In this document: one piece after another, positions 17,030 through 28,708 of the stretch
Numbering within the stretch: the first letter of the stretch is position 1
Layout of the letters: each line of letters begins with the position of its first letter
Source: Halobacillus locisalis
Lineage (GTDB): Bacteria > Bacillota > Bacilli > Bacillales > Halobacillaceae
NCBI RefSeq assembly: GCF_013694105.1
Contig: NZ_JACEFG010000003.1
Coordinates: 124,001 to 188,000 of the forward strand
Reading direction: 5' to 3'
DNA: 64,000 nucleotides
Notes under the pieces: generated by a model
The model's database searches: none
Seen by the model: the letters and a program-made list of their open reading frames with translations, nothing else
Told to the model about the DNA's origin: nothing
Translations under genes and position numbers: made by a program

Positions 17030-17102
17030 CGAACAATTAAAAGTAATCGGAAATAAAACGTTCGGTTATTTGATTGACACGCTGTGAAGCTCTTGTTATG
17101 AT
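17030..17102 (+). promoter_or_regulatory. PurR box pair and SigA promoter of the pur operon
   Basis: CGAACAAT (17030-17037) and the inverted AACGTTCG (ending 17064) span 35 bp. A strong promoter follows: TTGACA (17074-17079), 17 bp, TATGAT (17097-17102). The first box begins 5 nt after the stop codon of the NETI gene. Repression by PurR, relieved by PRPP, is expected. Confidence 0.88.
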
Positions 17103-17125
17103 AAGGACAGAAATTGCATAGGAAG

Positions 17126-17267
17126 CCTCATATAAGACGGGAATAGGGCCCGTTCGTCTCTACCTGGAAACCGTAAATTTCCGGACTATGAGGGGAGTGT
17201 GGCGTTCTATTCGTAACGTGCGACGTCTGCCTGTTTAACTCCTCTCATTGTAGAGGGCGTTAAGCAG
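17126..17267 (+). promoter_or_regulatory. Guanine riboswitch with terminator upstream of purE
   Basis: Aptamer 17126-17193: P1 CCTCATA/TATGAGG, loop AATAGGG, junction TCTCTACC, loop CCGTAAA, and GGACTATG with C74 (guanine type). An imperfect hairpin beginning GCCTG and ending GCAGGC (17229-17259) with seven Ts is the attenuator. It adds guanine-dependent attenuation to PurR repression of the whole operon. Confidence 0.94.
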
Positions 17268-17335
17268 GCTTTTTTTGTTTTGAATATTCCAGGGTTGATA
17301 TATAGAAGGAAGTATAAAGAGAGAGGATGAATCAT

Positions 17336-17827
17336 ATGCCGGACGTTGGCGTGATTATGGGGAGTCTATCGGATTGGGAAACGATGAAACATACGTGCGA
17401 TGTACTTGATGAATTACACATTTCTTATGAAAAAGAAATCATCTCCGCTCACCGGACACCGGAAGATTTGTTCACCTATGCGGAACAAGCTCGCGAAAAA
17501 GGGATCAAAACGATCATTGCCGGAGCGGGCGGTGCCGCACACTTGCCAGGCATGGTCGCTTCGAAAACGACACTCCCGGTCATCGGCGTACCGGTGCAGT
17601 CGAAAGCGTTGCAGGGACTTGATTCCCTCTTATCCATCGTGCAGATGCCAGGCGGCGTACCTGTTGCGACCGTCGCGATTGGAAGCGCAGGAGCTAAGAA
17701 CGCTGGCATTCTAGCAGCGGAAATGATGGGGGCTTTTGACGAGGAAGTGGCGGAGCGTCTTCAAACCTATCGAACGCACATGGTAGAAAAAGTCGAAGGG
17801 ATGAGGAGTGATTTACGTGACAGCTAA
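17336..17827 (+). CDS. purE: N5-carboxyaminoimidazole ribonucleotide mutase
   Basis: A 163-residue class I PurE, moving the carboxylate of N5-CAIR to C4 to give CAIR. Signatures are [18 protein letters not shown] (substrate loop), SAHRTPE with the catalytic His, and [12 protein letters not shown]. The ATG at 17336 has GAGAGG at a proper distance; the ATG at 17327 directly abuts that site. It is the first gene of the pur operon and overlaps purK by 11 nt, as expected for partners that use bicarbonate together. Confidence 0.97.
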   Translation: MPDVGVIMGSLSDWETMKHTCDVLDELHISYEKEIISAHRTPEDLFTYAEQAREKGIKTIIAGAGGAAHLPGMVASKTTLPVIGVPVQSKALQGLDSLLSIVQMPGGVPVATVAIGSAGAKNAGILAAEMMGAFDEEVAERLQTYRTHMVEKVEGMRSDLRDS

Positions 17828-18944
17828 CGTGATCAGACCAGGTCAAACGATCGGAATCCTCGGAGGCGGCCAGCTCGGGAAGATGATGGCGGTCGCAGCG
17901 AGACATATGGGCTACCGGATTGCGGTTCTCGACCCGGCAGAAGATTGCCCGACCGCTACGGTGTCGGACCTTCATATCCAAGCGGACTTCGACGACCAGG
18001 AAGCGGCGAAGGTGTTGAGTGATGAGAGTGATGTCATTACCTATGAGTTCGAAAACGTCGATTTGGATGTTGCCAGGCTTTTCGAACAAGAAGGGAAATT
18101 GCCGCAGGGGGCTTATTCGCTCGAAGTGACACAGAATCGTGAAAAAGAGAAACAAGTCGCGGTGGATGCGGGGCTGCCGGTACCGGAATACCGCATCGTG
18201 CATTCGTTCGAAGAAGCGGAACAAGCCTTGGAAACCGTCGGATATCCGTCCGTCATCAAAACGATCAGCGGAGGATACGACGGAAAAGGCCAGCTGAAGC
18301 TTGGTGACGAAACGTCTATTGAAGAGGCTCGCTCGTTTATGAAAGAAGGCGGCGTCTATATCGTCGAACAATGGCTCGCGTTCGATCTCGAAATCTCGCA
18401 AGTCTTCACACGAAGCATAGACGGGGAGATCGTTTATTTCCCTGTCGCTGAAAACATACACAAGAATCATATTTTACAAGAAACGCGCGTGCCTGCTTTT
18501 GTCTCGTATGCGGTCGTTGAAAAAGCACGAGACGCGGTGAAGCGCATGGCGGAGACGATGAATATTGTCGGCACGTTCGCGGTCGAAATGTTCGTGGTCG
18601 GGGATGAAATTTATATCAACGAAATGGCGCCACGTCCGCACAATTCCGGGCACTATACGATCGAAGCGTGCAACGTTTCGCAGTTTGAACAGCATGTCCG
18701 CGCGATTTGCGGTTTACCGTTATTGAAGGTGCACAGTTTCCCGGCTGCCGTCATGGTGAACGTGCTTGGCAAACATCATGACCTTTTGATGGGAAAAATC
18801 GAACAATACCACGGGATCCATCTTCACGATTATGGGAAGAAGGAAGCGCGCATGCATAGAAAGATGGGGCATTTGACGATTGTTGGCGAAAGCCTTGAGG
18901 AAATTGATGAAATCATAGAGAATAATCAGGTGCACCTATGGTAG
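17817..18944 (+). CDS. purK: N5-carboxyaminoimidazole ribonucleotide synthase
   Basis: A 375-residue ATP-grasp enzyme that carboxylates AIR with bicarbonate and ATP. The N-terminus [20 protein letters not shown] forms the first nucleotide-binding fold. The ATP-grasp core shows [14 protein letters not shown] and [22 protein letters not shown] at 17817 is chosen over the in-frame GTG at 17808 because AGGAG lies 8 nt upstream of it. The start sits inside the end of purE. Confidence 0.97.
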   Translation: MTANVIRPGQTIGILGGGQLGKMMAVAARHMGYRIAVLDPAEDCPTATVSDLHIQADFDDQEAAKVLSDESDVITYEFENVDLDVARLFEQEGKLPQGAYSLEVTQNREKEKQVAVDAGLPVPEYRIVHSFEEAEQALETVGYPSVIKTISGGYDGKGQLKLGDETSIEEARSFMKEGGVYIVEQWLAFDLEISQVFTRSIDGEIVYFPVAENIHKNHILQETRVPAFVSYAVVEKARDAVKRMAETMNIVGTFAVEMFVVGDEIYINEMAPRPHNSGHYTIEACNVSQFEQHVRAICGLPLLKVHSFPAAVMVNVLGKHHDLLMGKIEQYHGIHLHDYGKKEARMHRKMGHLTIVGESLEEIDEIIENNQVHLW

Positions 18945-18963
18945 AAAAACGAGGAGGAAGACA

Positions 18964-20256
18964 ATGATTGAACGTTATACAAGACCCGAGATGGGCGCGA
19001 TCTGGACGGAGGAAAACCGTTACCAGGCGTGGCTGGAAGTCGAGTTGCTCGCGTGTGAAGCGTGGAGTGAGCTTGGTGTCATTCCGAAAGAGGATGTAGA
19101 GAAATTACGCGATAAAGCATCGTTTGATGTCGAGCGGATCCATGAAATCGAGGCGGAGACGCGTCATGATGTGGTGGCCTTTACCCGTGCGGTGTCTGAA
19201 ACGGTCGGGGAAGAGCGGAAGTGGGTCCATTACGGACTGACGTCTACAGATGTTGTCGATACGGCGCTTTCTTATCAGTTGAAGCAGGCGAATGACATCA
19301 TTCGAAAAGACTTGGTCAATTTCATCGATATTTTAGGAGATAAAGCGCGCGAACATAAGCATACCGTCATGATGGGGCGTACCCACGGCGTGCATGCCGA
19401 GCCGACGACATTCGGCCTTAAGCTCGCGCTCTATTTTGAAGAAATGAAGCGTAACTTGGAGCGTCTCGATCTTGCCATCGATCACATCGAAGTCGGCAAA
19501 CTATCTGGAGCCGTTGGAACGTATGCGAATATCGATCCATTTGTCGAAATGCACGTCTGCGAGAAGTTAGGCCTGAAACCAGCGCCCGTTTCGACACAGA
19601 CCTTGCAGCGTGACCGTCACGCACACTATGTGTCGACACTTGCTTTAATTGCGACTTCGATTGAGAAAATTGCTGTCGAAATTCGTGGCTTACAGAAGAC
19701 GGAGACGCGAGAAGTGGAAGAATTCTTCGCAAAAGGTCAAAAAGGGTCGTCTGCGATGCCGCACAAACGTAACCCGATCGGTTCGGAGAACATGACAGGC
19801 ATGGCGCGCGTACTGCGCGGTGAAATGCTGACGGCGTTCGAGAATGTGCCGTTATGGCATGAGCGCGATATTTCGCACTCATCAGCAGAACGCGTCATTT
19901 TACCGGATGCGACGATTGCGTTGAATTACATGTTGAACCGTTTCAGCAACATCGTGAAGAACTTGACGGTGTTCCCTGAGCGCATGCAGGAGAATATGGA
20001 GAAAACATACGGCTTGATCTTCTCTCAGCGAGTTCTATTGACGTTGATCGATGAAGGCATGGTCCGCGAAGAAGCGTACGATCTTGTGCAGCCGAAGGCG
20101 ATGGAAGCATGGGAGCGCGGCATTCCGTTCCGTGAATTGATCGAAGCGGATGCGAAAATCACGGACACGCTATCGTCTGAGCAGCTGGACGCGTGTTTCG
20201 ATTATACGCATCATCTGAAGAACGTCGATCGCATTTTTGAACGGATCGGCTTGTAA
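18964..20256 (+). CDS. purB: Adenylosuccinate lyase
   Basis: A 430-residue fumarase/aspartase superfamily enzyme acting twice in purine synthesis: SAICAR to AICAR plus fumarate, and adenylosuccinate to AMP plus fumarate. The signature loop [17 protein letters not shown] contains the catalytic Ser, and [14 protein letters not shown] supplies the active-site His. GAGGAGG precedes the ATG. It lies 19 nt after purK; length is within one residue of the B. subtilis enzyme. Confidence 0.98.
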   Translation: MIERYTRPEMGAIWTEENRYQAWLEVELLACEAWSELGVIPKEDVEKLRDKASFDVERIHEIEAETRHDVVAFTRAVSETVGEERKWVHYGLTSTDVVDTALSYQLKQANDIIRKDLVNFIDILGDKAREHKHTVMMGRTHGVHAEPTTFGLKLALYFEEMKRNLERLDLAIDHIEVGKLSGAVGTYANIDPFVEMHVCEKLGLKPAPVSTQTLQRDRHAHYVSTLALIATSIEKIAVEIRGLQKTETREVEEFFAKGQKGSSAMPHKRNPIGSENMTGMARVLRGEMLTAFENVPLWHERDISHSSAERVILPDATIALNYMLNRFSNIVKNLTVFPERMQENMEKTYGLIFSQRVLLTLIDEGMVREEAYDLVQPKAMEAWERGIPFRELIEADAKITDTLSSEQLDACFDYTHHLKNVDRIFERIGL

Positions 20257-20276
20257 ACGGGACATAATTCCACATC

Positions 20277-20294
20277 CCCCGCTAGCAAGCGGGG
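20277..20294 (+). other. Hairpin in the purB-purC gap
   Basis: CCCCGCT and AGCGGGG form a 7-bp GC-rich stem with a 4-nt loop, with no T-run after it. It is in the middle of the operon in a 65-nt gap, so termination is unlikely; an RNA-processing or stability role is possible. Confidence 0.5.
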
Positions 20295-20321
20295 GAATCA
20301 TCACAAAAGGGGTGCACAGCG

Positions 20322-21041
20322 ATGAAAGGTTCTCTTTTATATGAAGGAAAAGCGAAAAAAGTCTACACGACAGACGAATCGGATCAATTGATCTTATCTT
20401 ATAAAAACGACGCCACCGCATTCAATGGCAAAAAGAAAGACGAGTTCGAAGGCAAAGGACGCCTGAACAACTTGATCACCTCGAACATATTCGAATATTT
20501 GCACCAACACCAGTTAGAAACCCACTTTATTAAAGCGTTGAACGAGACCGAACAACTTGTGAAGAAAACGACGATCATCCCACTTGAAGTCGTTGTACGG
20601 AACGTTGCTGCAGGCAGCATCACCCGCCGCCTCGGCATTGAAGAACGTACGCGCTTTACCCCACCACTTGTCGAACTTTTTTATAAAAAAGATGAATTGA
20701 ATGACCCGATCATCAATGATGCTCATGCCTATCATCTGACGGATGTGACGGAGGAAGAACTCTCTAGCATCAAACAGATGGCCCGCATGATCAATGAGCA
20801 GTTGATGGGGCTTTTCCGTGAAGTCGGTCTGCAACTGGTCGATTTCAAATTGGAATTCGGCCGCTTGGAGGACGGAACCATCGTGCTTGCGGATGAAATC
20901 TCCCCTGATACATGCCGCCTTTGGGATTTGGAAACAGGAGAGAAGATGGATAAAGATGTGTTCCGTGAAGACATCGGAAACTTGATTGATACGTATGAAA
21001 CGATCTTACAACGACTGGAGGCATATACATGCGCAAAGTAA
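20322..21041 (+). CDS. purC: SAICAR synthetase
   Basis: A 239-residue enzyme joining CAIR and aspartate with ATP. The sequence starts LLYEGKAKKVYTTDESDQLI, a typical N-terminus; VVRNVAAGSITRRLGIEE and VDFKLEFGRLEDGTIVLADEISPDTCRLWD are the family signatures. AAGGGG precedes the ATG. The gene overlaps purS by 13 nt. Confidence 0.98.
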   Translation: MKGSLLYEGKAKKVYTTDESDQLILSYKNDATAFNGKKKDEFEGKGRLNNLITSNIFEYLHQHQLETHFIKALNETEQLVKKTTIIPLEVVVRNVAAGSITRRLGIEERTRFTPPLVELFYKKDELNDPIINDAHAYHLTDVTEEELSSIKQMARMINEQLMGLFREVGLQLVDFKLEFGRLEDGTIVLADEISPDTCRLWDLETGEKMDKDVFREDIGNLIDTYETILQRLEAYTCAK

Positions 21042-21274
21042 AAGTGTACATCACATTAAAAGAAGGGGTTCTCGATCCCCAAGGGAAGGCCGTACAAAAT
21101 TCACTAGAATCCTTGGAGTTCAACAACGTCCATGACGTCCGCGTCGGAAAATATATGGAATTGATGGTAGAAGACACGGAGAATATCGAGGCGGAAGTCG
21201 ATCGAATGTGTGACAAACTGCTTGCGAACCCGGTCATCGAAGATTACACGTACAAGATCGAGGAGGTTGTTTAA
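21029..21274 (+). CDS. purS: FGAM synthase subunit PurS
   Basis: The 81-residue small subunit bridges PurQ and PurL in the three-part formylglycinamidine ribonucleotide synthase of Gram-positive bacteria. It carries the typical KVYITLKEGVLDPQGKAVQ N-terminus and the helix with NVHDVRVGKYMEL. GGAGG is placed before the ATG within the end of purC. The next start codon follows immediately at 21275. Confidence 0.96.
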   Translation: MRKVKVYITLKEGVLDPQGKAVQNSLESLEFNNVHDVRVGKYMELMVEDTENIEAEVDRMCDKLLANPVIEDYTYKIEEVV

Positions 21275-21958
21275 GTGAAGTTTGCTGTCGTTGTTTTTCC
21301 AGGCTCGAACTGTGACCGCGATATGTACTTTGCCGTCAAAGATGCTCTAGGAGAAGAAGCGGAACTCGTTTGGTATAAAGAAGCAGACTTGAGCGGTTTC
21401 GATGCGATTCTATTGCCTGGCGGATTCTCGTATGGAGACTACCTCCGTTCAGGTGCGATCGCCTCCACGTCCCCGGTCATCGAACAAATCCTTGCTGCGG
21501 CAGAAGCGGGGAAACCTGTTCTCGGTGTCTGCAACGGATTCCAAATATTGCTTGAAATTGGATTGCTTCCCGGTGCGATGCTGCCGAACGAACACCTCAA
21601 ATTCATGTGCCATTACGAAACGCTTGTGGTCGAGAACGCCGATACGATGTTCACGAAGCATTATGAAGATAAAGAAGAGATCCGGATTCCGATCGCCCAT
21701 GGAGACGGCAATTACTTCTGCGATGAACAGACCCACCAACAGCTTCTAGACAACAATCAGATCGCTTTCACATATCAATCGAACCCGAACGGATCGGTCG
21801 GTGACATTGCTGGCATCACGAATGAACAAGGCAATGTGCTCGGCATGATGCCACACCCGGAACGTGCGGTCGAAGCGCTTCTTGGTAACGATGACGGTTT
21901 ACGATTGTTTCAATCCATCTTGACACACTGGAGGAATACACATGCCATCAATGCTTGA
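21275..21958 (+). CDS. purQ: FGAM synthase glutaminase subunit PurQ
   Basis: The 227-residue class I glutamine amidotransferase supplies ammonia to PurL. The nucleophile Cys is in [13 protein letters not shown], and the catalytic His and Glu are in [22 protein letters not shown] is a typical start. It uses a GTG start with AGGAGG upstream, directly adjacent to purS. The 3' end overlaps purL by 17 nt. Confidence 0.98.
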   Translation: MKFAVVVFPGSNCDRDMYFAVKDALGEEAELVWYKEADLSGFDAILLPGGFSYGDYLRSGAIASTSPVIEQILAAAEAGKPVLGVCNGFQILLEIGLLPGAMLPNEHLKFMCHYETLVVENADTMFTKHYEDKEEIRIPIAHGDGNYFCDEQTHQQLLDNNQIAFTYQSNPNGSVGDIAGITNEQGNVLGMMPHPERAVEALLGNDDGLRLFQSILTHWRNTHAINA

Positions 21959-24170
21959 GATCAGTCCACAACAAATTGAAGAACAGCGCCTTTACAGCGA
22001 GATGGGACTGAGTGATGAGGAGTTCCAATCGATTACGAAGATTCTCGGCAGACGCCCGAATTACACGGAAACCGGTTTGTTTTCCGTCATGTGGTCGGAA
22101 CACTGCAGTTATAAGAACTCCAAACCATTGTTGAAAAAGTTCCCGACGGAAGGTCCAGAAGTACTGCAAGGACCTGGCGAGGGAGCTGGCATCATCGATA
22201 TCGGTGATGAGCAGGCGGTCGTATTCAAAGTCGAAAGCCACAACCACCCGTCAGCCGTCGAGCCTTATCAAGGAGCGGCGACAGGTGTCGGCGGCATCCT
22301 TCGTGACGTGTTCTCGATGGGCGCCCGTCCGGTTGCGTTGTTGAATTCACTGCGTTTCGGTTCGCTTGAGCGTCAACGCGTCAAGTATTTATTCGAAGAA
22401 GTCGTCCGTGGTATCGCAGGTTACGGCAACTGCGTCGGTGTTCCTACAGTCGGCGGTGAAGTCCAGTTCGATGATGCCTACAACGGCAACCCGCTCGTCA
22501 ACGCGATGTGTGTCGGATTGATCGATCATAAAGATATCCAAAAAGGGATCGCGGCTGGAATCGGCAATACGGTCATGTATGTCGGGGCAAAAACAGGACG
22601 TGACGGCATTCACGGTGCAACGTTCGCATCAGAAGAGCTTTCTGAGGAATCGGAAGAAAAGCGTCCATCCGTCCAAGTCGGAGACCCGTTCATGGAAAAA
22701 TTGTTGATTGAAGCGTGTCTGGATGTCATCCATCATGACGCCCTTGTCGGCATTCAGGATATGGGGGCAGCAGGCCTTACGTCATCTGCCAGTGAAATGG
22801 CGAGTAAAGCCGGCACAGGCATGACGATGAACTTGGACCACATCCCTCAGCGTGAAGAACATATGACAGCTTATGAAATGATGCTGTCGGAATCACAGGA
22901 GCGTATGCTTCTCGTTGTCGAAAAAGGCCGGGAAGAAGAAATCGCTCAAGTATTCCGTAAATACAACCTAGAAGCAGTCGCAGTCGGGGAAGTGACCGAC
23001 ACGAAACGCTTCCGTCTTGAGCACCACGGCGAGGTCGTCGCAGACGTCCCGGTCGATTCACTGGCTGAAGATGCACCGGTGTATCACCAACCGTCCAAGG
23101 TACCGGCTTATTATGAAGAATTCCAAGCGATGGACAATTATGTACCGGAAATCACGGATCATAAAGAGACACTCCACCAGCTTCTCCGTCAACCGACGAT
23201 TGCGAGCAAAGAGTGGGTCTACGATCAGTACGATTCGATGGTCCAGACGAACACTGTCGTCACGCCTGGTTCCGATGCTGCCGTCATCCGCGTGCGCGGT
23301 ACGTACAAAGCGCTTGCGATGACGACCGACTGTAATTCGCGCTACATTTACGTCGATCCAGAAGTCGGAGGCAAAATCGCGGTCGCAGAAGCGGCGCGTA
23401 ACATCGTCTGTTCGGGTGGACGACCGCTTGGTCTGACAGACGGACTGAACTTCGGATCTCCAGAGAACCCGGAAATCTTTTGGCAAATGGAAAAAAGCGT
23501 GGACGGGATGAGTGAAGCATGTCGCTTCCTATCGACACCCGTCATCAGCGGGAACGTATCCTTATACAATGAATCGTTCGGTGGTCAGGCGATTTATCCG
23601 ACACCGATCGTCGGCATGGTCGGACTGATTGAACATACCGATTACATCACCCAATCGCATTTCCGCGCACCAGGGGACTTGATCTACTTGATTGGAGAAA
23701 CGAAACCTGAGTTCGGCGGAAGTGAACTGCAAGGCATGCTCGAAGGCCGTCACTTTGGAAAAGCGCCTGAGATCAACCTGAATATTGAAATGACACGTCA
23801 AAGCCAGGTTCGTACCGCGATTGAAAAAGGACTTGTCCAGTCGGCTCACGATCTGGCAGAAGGCGGACTTGGTGTCGCGCTTGCCGAAAGCTTGTTCGAC
23901 CAGGAACTAGGTTGTGAAGTGAACCTGGAAAGGGACGCAACGACCGCTCTATTCGCTGAATCTCAGACGCGCTTCCTATTGTCTGTGAAACCGGAAAACA
24001 AGAACGCGTTCGAAGCGTTGTTCCGCGGTTCGAAGCCGATCGGAACGGTCACGGACGAGGGCACGTATCGCGTTGTATCGGGTGACGATACGGTCGTGGA
24101 AGAGCAAACATCAGCGCTTAAAACATCTTGGAAAGGAGCTATTCCATGCTTGCTGAAATCAAAGGGTTAA
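21942..24170 (+). CDS. purL: FGAM synthase catalytic subunit PurL
   Basis: A 742-residue small-type PurL (same length as B. subtilis) of the AIR synthase-related superfamily, converting FGAR, glutamine-derived ammonia and ATP to FGAM. Signatures are [54 protein letters not shown] and [16 protein letters not shown]. The ATG has GGAGG upstream inside purQ. Confidence 0.98.
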   Translation: MPSMLEISPQQIEEQRLYSEMGLSDEEFQSITKILGRRPNYTETGLFSVMWSEHCSYKNSKPLLKKFPTEGPEVLQGPGEGAGIIDIGDEQAVVFKVESHNHPSAVEPYQGAATGVGGILRDVFSMGARPVALLNSLRFGSLERQRVKYLFEEVVRGIAGYGNCVGVPTVGGEVQFDDAYNGNPLVNAMCVGLIDHKDIQKGIAAGIGNTVMYVGAKTGRDGIHGATFASEELSEESEEKRPSVQVGDPFMEKLLIEACLDVIHHDALVGIQDMGAAGLTSSASEMASKAGTGMTMNLDHIPQREEHMTAYEMMLSESQERMLLVVEKGREEEIAQVFRKYNLEAVAVGEVTDTKRFRLEHHGEVVADVPVDSLAEDAPVYHQPSKVPAYYEEFQAMDNYVPEITDHKETLHQLLRQPTIASKEWVYDQYDSMVQTNTVVTPGSDAAVIRVRGTYKALAMTTDCNSRYIYVDPEVGGKIAVAEAARNIVCSGGRPLGLTDGLNFGSPENPEIFWQMEKSVDGMSEACRFLSTPVISGNVSLYNESFGGQAIYPTPIVGMVGLIEHTDYITQSHFRAPGDLIYLIGETKPEFGGSELQGMLEGRHFGKAPEINLNIEMTRQSQVRTAIEKGLVQSAHDLAEGGLGVALAESLFDQELGCEVNLERDATTALFAESQTRFLLSVKPENKNAFEALFRGSKPIGTVTDEGTYRVVSGDDTVVEEQTSALKTSWKGAIPCLLKSKG

Positions 24171-25558
24171 ATGAAGAATGCGGCATCTTCGGCGTATGGG
24201 GTCATCCGGACTCCGCTCAACTGACGTATTACGGCTTACATGCCCTTCAGCACCGCGGGCAAGAAGGAGCGGGCATCATTACGACGGACGGCAACCAACT
24301 CAAGCTTCATAAAGGGCACGGACTCATCAACGATGTCTTTTCTCAAGATCAATTGAATGAACTTCAAGGGCACGCATCGATCGGACATGTCCGCTATGCG
24401 ACAGCAGGAGACGGCGGCTATGAAAATATCCAGCCGCTGTTGTTCCGTTCGCAAACGGGCGGACTGGCTCTTGCTCATAACGGCAACTTAGTCAATGCTC
24501 AAGCATTGAAAAGCCAGCTTGAAGCGCAAGGTAGCATTCTCCAAACGACATCTGACACAGAAGTCGTCGCCCACTTGATCAAGCGGGCCCGTCATTTGCC
24601 ATTGGCCGATGCGATTACAGAAGGATTGTCGATGATCAAAGGAGCTTATGCTTTCTTGATGATGACCGAAGACAAGATGTTCGTCGCCAATGACCCGCGT
24701 GGTCTTAGACCGATCTCGCTCGGTTACCTTGGTGACTCTTGGGTCGTATCTTCTGAGACATGTGCGTTCGATATTATCGGAGCGACGTATGAGCGTGAAG
24801 TGAAACCTGGTGAGCTGTTGATCATCTCAGATGAAGGCGTCGAGTCCAGACAGTTCTCGGCACCGATTCAGCGCACACTTTGCTCGATGGAATATGTCTA
24901 CTTTTCAAGACCAGACAGTAACTTGGATGGAAAAAACGTCCACGCCTCCCGCAAAAGGATGGGCAAATCGCTCGCGAAAGAAGCGCCGATTGAAGCGGAC
25001 GTCGTGACCGGAGTTCCGGACTCCAGTATTTCAGCGGCGATCGGTTACGCTGAACAATCCGGCATCCCTTATGAACTAGGGCTTATCAAAAACCGTTACG
25101 TCGGCCGGACGTTCATTCAACCTTCACAAGAGTTACGTGAGCAAGGCGTGAAGATGAAGCTGTCTCCTGTACGAGGCATCGTCGAAGGGAAGCGCGTCGT
25201 CATGGTCGATGATTCGATCGTTCGCGGAACGACGAGCAGACGGATTGTGAAAATGCTGAAAGAAGCGGGAGCGAAAGAAGTGCATGTACGCATCGCTTCT
25301 CCTCCGATCAAGAACCCTTGTTACTACGGCATTGATACGTCCAACAGTGGAGAGCTGATCGCAGCCAACCACTCGATTGAAGAGATGAAAGAGATCATCG
25401 GCGCAGATAGCTTGTCTTTCCTTACAACGGATGGACTGAATGAAGCGATTTACGAAGGTCAGGAATCGATGGAACATGGCGGTTGCATGGCTTGTTTCAC
25501 AGGGAACTACCCAACGGAAATCTATCCCAATACCGTACACCCTTACGAAAAGGCGTAA
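24146..25558 (+). CDS. purF: Amidophosphoribosyltransferase
   Basis: A 470-residue enzyme for the committed step, PRPP plus glutamine to phosphoribosylamine. The ATG at 24146 (AAAGGAG 7 nt upstream) gives an 11-residue propeptide ahead of the nucleophile Cys12 in [11 protein letters not shown], as in B. subtilis. The PRPP-binding motif is [16 protein letters not shown]. Cysteines in [16 protein letters not shown] and GGCMACFTG fit the 4Fe-4S cluster of this class. It overlaps the end of purL. Confidence 0.98.
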   Translation: MLAEIKGLNEECGIFGVWGHPDSAQLTYYGLHALQHRGQEGAGIITTDGNQLKLHKGHGLINDVFSQDQLNELQGHASIGHVRYATAGDGGYENIQPLLFRSQTGGLALAHNGNLVNAQALKSQLEAQGSILQTTSDTEVVAHLIKRARHLPLADAITEGLSMIKGAYAFLMMTEDKMFVANDPRGLRPISLGYLGDSWVVSSETCAFDIIGATYEREVKPGELLIISDEGVESRQFSAPIQRTLCSMEYVYFSRPDSNLDGKNVHASRKRMGKSLAKEAPIEADVVTGVPDSSISAAIGYAEQSGIPYELGLIKNRYVGRTFIQPSQELREQGVKMKLSPVRGIVEGKRVVMVDDSIVRGTTSRRIVKMLKEAGAKEVHVRIASPPIKNPCYYGIDTSNSGELIAANHSIEEMKEIIGADSLSFLTTDGLNEAIYEGQESMEHGGCMACFTGNYPTEIYPNTVHPYEKA

Positions 25559-25575
25559 CGAAAGGAAGGTCATCT

Positions 25576-26583
25576 ATGAGTCAATCGTATAAACAGGCTG
25601 GTGTGGATGTCGAAGCCGGCTACGAAGCGGTCGAACGAATGAAGAAGCATGTCGGACGTACGATGCGGAAAGAGGTCCTTGGTGGCCTTGGCGCTTTCGG
25701 AGGATTGTTCGACATCGGAGGCATGGACTATGATCACCCCGTACTCGTCACCGGGACAGACGGTGTCGGGACAAAGTTGAAGCTCGCGTTTGAAATGGAC
25801 CGTCACGACACGATCGGCATCGACGTCGTCGCGATGTGTGTCAACGACATCATCGCCCAAGGCGCAGACCCACTGCTTTTCCTCGATTATATTGCATGTG
25901 GTAAAAACGATCCTGCCCGCATCGAACAAATCGTCAAAGGCATCGCAGACGGTTGTGAACAGTCTGGAGCGGCGCTGGTCGGCGGCGAAACGGCTGAAAT
26001 GCCTGGCATGTATGATCTTGACGAGTATGACCTCGCCGGGTTCGTGGTCGGCATGGTCGATAAAGACGACATCATTACAGGGGACAACGTCAAAGCGGGA
26101 GACGCCCTGATCGGCATCGCCTCATCGGGTGTCCATTCCAACGGATTCTCCTTAGTCCGCCGCATCGTCGGTGACATGAAGGATACGAGCGATTTCGGAC
26201 GACCGATCGGAGAAGAACTGCTGACGCCGACGCGCATTTATGTCGAAGCGATCCAAGCGTTGAAGCAGACGTTGAAGATCAAAGGCATCGCCCACATTAC
26301 CGGTGGTGGTTTTTATGAAAACATCCCTCGTACGTTGCCGGAAGGACTGGGCGCCCAGATCGAGAAAGGTTCATGGACGATTCCGCACGTTTTCGATGTG
26401 TTGAAAAGGAAAGGGAACCTTGATGAAGACGAGATGTATGGCGTCTTCAATATGGGCATCGGTATGGTCGTCGTGGTCTCGGAAGAAGATAAGCATCAGG
26501 CGGTCGAGGCCTTGCAAGCAGACGGAGAAAAAGCGAGTGTTATCGGTCATGTCACAGATCAGGAAGGAATCCACTGGTCATGA
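25576..26583 (+). CDS. purM: AIR synthetase
   Basis: A 335-residue enzyme closing the imidazole ring (FGAM plus ATP to AIR). Signatures are GGFGGLF-type GALGGFGGLFD (here [12 protein letters not shown]), [40 protein letters not shown] and [12 protein letters not shown]. The ATG at 25576 follows AAAGGAAGG; an upstream extension would lie inside purF. The stop overlaps the purN start (ATGA). Confidence 0.97.
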   Translation: MSQSYKQAGVDVEAGYEAVERMKKHVGRTMRKEVLGGLGAFGGLFDIGGMDYDHPVLVTGTDGVGTKLKLAFEMDRHDTIGIDVVAMCVNDIIAQGADPLLFLDYIACGKNDPARIEQIVKGIADGCEQSGAALVGGETAEMPGMYDLDEYDLAGFVVGMVDKDDIITGDNVKAGDALIGIASSGVHSNGFSLVRRIVGDMKDTSDFGRPIGEELLTPTRIYVEAIQALKQTLKIKGIAHITGGGFYENIPRTLPEGLGAQIEKGSWTIPHVFDVLKRKGNLDEDEMYGVFNMGIGMVVVVSEEDKHQAVEALQADGEKASVIGHVTDQEGIHWS

Positions 26584-27155
26584 TCAATTTAGCCGTTTTT
26601 GCATCAGGCACAGGATCGAACTTCGACGCCATCATTCAGGCCATCGAAGAAGGAACGCTCGAGGCCCGTGTCTCTTTGCTCATCTGTGACAAAATCGAAG
26701 CGCCCGTCATCGAAAAGGCACAAGAGTACAACATCGATACTGTCGTGTTCAACGCGAAATGTTACGAAGATAAAGTCGCTTACGAACGTGCGCTGCTTCA
26801 TGATTGCCAATCTCGCGACATTGACTATATCATTCTCGCTGGCTTCATGCGTCTGATCGGTCCGACTTTACTCGAGCCCTATGAACATCGTATATTGAAC
26901 ATTCACCCGTCTCTATTACCGGCATTCCCCGGGAAAGGTGCGATTGGTCAAGCTTTTGACAAACAAGTGAAAGTCACCGGTGTGACCGTACACTTCGTCG
27001 ATAACGGCATGGACACAGGCCCGATCATCGATCAGGAACCGGTCCGCATCGACCCGGCCGATACAAGAGCAGATGTTCAGAAGAAAATCCAGGCGGTCGA
27101 GCACAAGCTCTATCCGCGTGTCATTCAGTCTTTACTCGTCAAGGAGGAATCATAA
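26580..27155 (+). CDS. purN: GAR transformylase (10-formyl-THF dependent)
   Basis: The 191-residue enzyme transfers a formyl group from 10-formyltetrahydrofolate to GAR. Visible motifs are [14 protein letters not shown] (phosphate loop), [12 protein letters not shown], and [12 protein letters not shown] with the catalytic Asn/His; the catalytic Asp lies in [14 protein letters not shown]. Start and stop overlap purM and purH by 4 and 1 nt. Confidence 0.97.
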   Translation: MINLAVFASGTGSNFDAIIQAIEEGTLEARVSLLICDKIEAPVIEKAQEYNIDTVVFNAKCYEDKVAYERALLHDCQSRDIDYIILAGFMRLIGPTLLEPYEHRILNIHPSLLPAFPGKGAIGQAFDKQVKVTGVTVHFVDNGMDTGPIIDQEPVRIDPADTRADVQKKIQAVEHKLYPRVIQSLLVKEES

Positions 27156-28678
27156 TGAAAAAGCGTGCCCTACTGAGCGTATCCGATAAACAAGGCTTGG
27201 CCGCATTTGCCAAGCAATTACACGAACTAGATTACGAACTCGTCTCCACAGGCGGAACGAAACGCAGCATCGAAGAAGCCGGTATTCCGGTGATGTCGAT
27301 TTCTGAGGTGACCGAATTTCCGGAAATCATGGACGGCCGCGTCAAAACGCTGCATCCATCTGTCCACGGTGGCCTGCTCGCCAAACGTTCAAGTGAGGAT
27401 CATATGACTCAACTCGATGAGCTCGATATCCAGACGATCGACCTTGTCGCTGTAAACTTGTACCCATTCAAAAACACGATTGCCAAAGAAGATGTAACCG
27501 AAGCCGAAGCGATCGAAAACATCGACATCGGCGGACCGACGATGCTTCGTTCTGCTGCCAAAAGTTTCGAAGACGTCACGGTTGTCGTCGATCCAAGCGA
27601 CTACGACCAAGTCATCGAAGCGCTAAAGCACGACCAGCTCACACATGACGTGCGTCGCCAGCTCGCTTCGAAAGTATTCCGACACACGGCGAACTACGAC
27701 GCAATGATCGCCGGCTACATGACCGAAGAACCGTTCCCGGAAACGTACACGGTCACTTACGAGAAGGTGCAGTCCTTGCGTTACGGCGAGAACCCGCACC
27801 AGACCGCCGCTTTTTATAAAAAAGCCAATGAAAAAGGCGCGTCCTTAGCGAACGCTGAGCAACTACACGGTAAGGAACTCTCCTATAACAATATCCAGGA
27901 TGCGAACGCGGCACTCGAAGTGGTGTTAGAGTTCAGTGAACCTGCCGCCGTAGCCGTGAAGCATATGAACCCGTGTGGGGTGGGTGTAGGCGAAACACTC
28001 TATGATGCCTACACGAAAGCGTACGAAGGCGATCCGGTCTCCATCTTTGGTGGAATCGTCGCCCTGAACCGCGAAGTCGATGCCGAAACCGCATCGAAAT
28101 TGAAAGAGATCTTCCTTGAAATCATCATCGCCCCGTCCTTCAGTGACGAAGCGATCGAGATTTTGACAGCGAAGAAGAACCTGCGCCTGTTGACGGTCAC
28201 GATGGACAAGCCCGAAGGACAGACTCACAAACTGACAAGCGTCCACGGCGGCCTGCTCGTTCAGGACACTGACGAAGGTTCGCTTGCCGATGCGGAACTA
28301 GAAGTCGCGACAGACCGCGAACCGACCGAACAGGAAATGCACGACTTGAAGCTCTCTTGGCAAGTTGTGAAACACGTTAAATCAAATGCGATCGTCATCG
28401 CGAAGAACGACCGTACACTCGGCGTCGGAGCGGGCCAAATGAACCGCGTCGGCGCAGCGAAAATCGCGCTTGAACAAGCCGGTGCCCAAGCACAAGGCAG
28501 CGTCATGGCGTCCGACGCCTTCTTCCCGATGCCGGATACCGTCGAAGCGGCAGCTGAAGCTGGCGTGAAAGCGATCATCCAGCCGGGTGGCTCGAAGCGT
28601 GACCAAGATTCGATTGATGCCTGCAACAAGCACGGTGTCGCCATGGTCTTCACAAGAATGCGCCACTTCAAGCATTAA
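27155..28678 (+). CDS. purH: Bifunctional AICAR transformylase / IMP cyclohydrolase
   Basis: A 507-residue protein with an N-terminal MGS-like IMP cyclohydrolase domain (residues ~1-135, [18 protein letters not shown] and [17 protein letters not shown]) and a C-terminal AICAR formyltransferase domain ([30 protein letters not shown], and the C-terminal FTRMRHFKH). It carries out the last two steps to IMP. GGAGG precedes the ATG. A 245-nt gap holding a repeat element separates it from purD. Confidence 0.98.
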   Translation: MKKRALLSVSDKQGLAAFAKQLHELDYELVSTGGTKRSIEEAGIPVMSISEVTEFPEIMDGRVKTLHPSVHGGLLAKRSSEDHMTQLDELDIQTIDLVAVNLYPFKNTIAKEDVTEAEAIENIDIGGPTMLRSAAKSFEDVTVVVDPSDYDQVIEALKHDQLTHDVRRQLASKVFRHTANYDAMIAGYMTEEPFPETYTVTYEKVQSLRYGENPHQTAAFYKKANEKGASLANAEQLHGKELSYNNIQDANAALEVVLEFSEPAAVAVKHMNPCGVGVGETLYDAYTKAYEGDPVSIFGGIVALNREVDAETASKLKEIFLEIIIAPSFSDEAIEILTAKKNLRLLTVTMDKPEGQTHKLTSVHGGLLVQDTDEGSLADAELEVATDREPTEQEMHDLKLSWQVVKHVKSNAIVIAKNDRTLGVGAGQMNRVGAAKIALEQAGAQAQGSVMASDAFFPMPDTVEAAAEAGVKAIIQPGGSKRDQDSIDACNKHGVAMVFTRMRHFKH

Positions 28679-28708
28679 GTGAGGTTCCGTTAACGAAACG
28701 TGGTGTGC

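Noticed and set aside
17694-18470. 258-codon antisense ORF over purE/purK
   Set aside because: It lies opposite clearly real purK with no ribosome binding site and low-complexity Arg/Phe-rich translation, typical of the shadow frame of GC-biased third codon positions.
20277-20294. Terminator between purB and purC
   Set aside because: There is a stem but no T-run, and the downstream pur genes need the upstream promoter; it is listed only as a hairpin.
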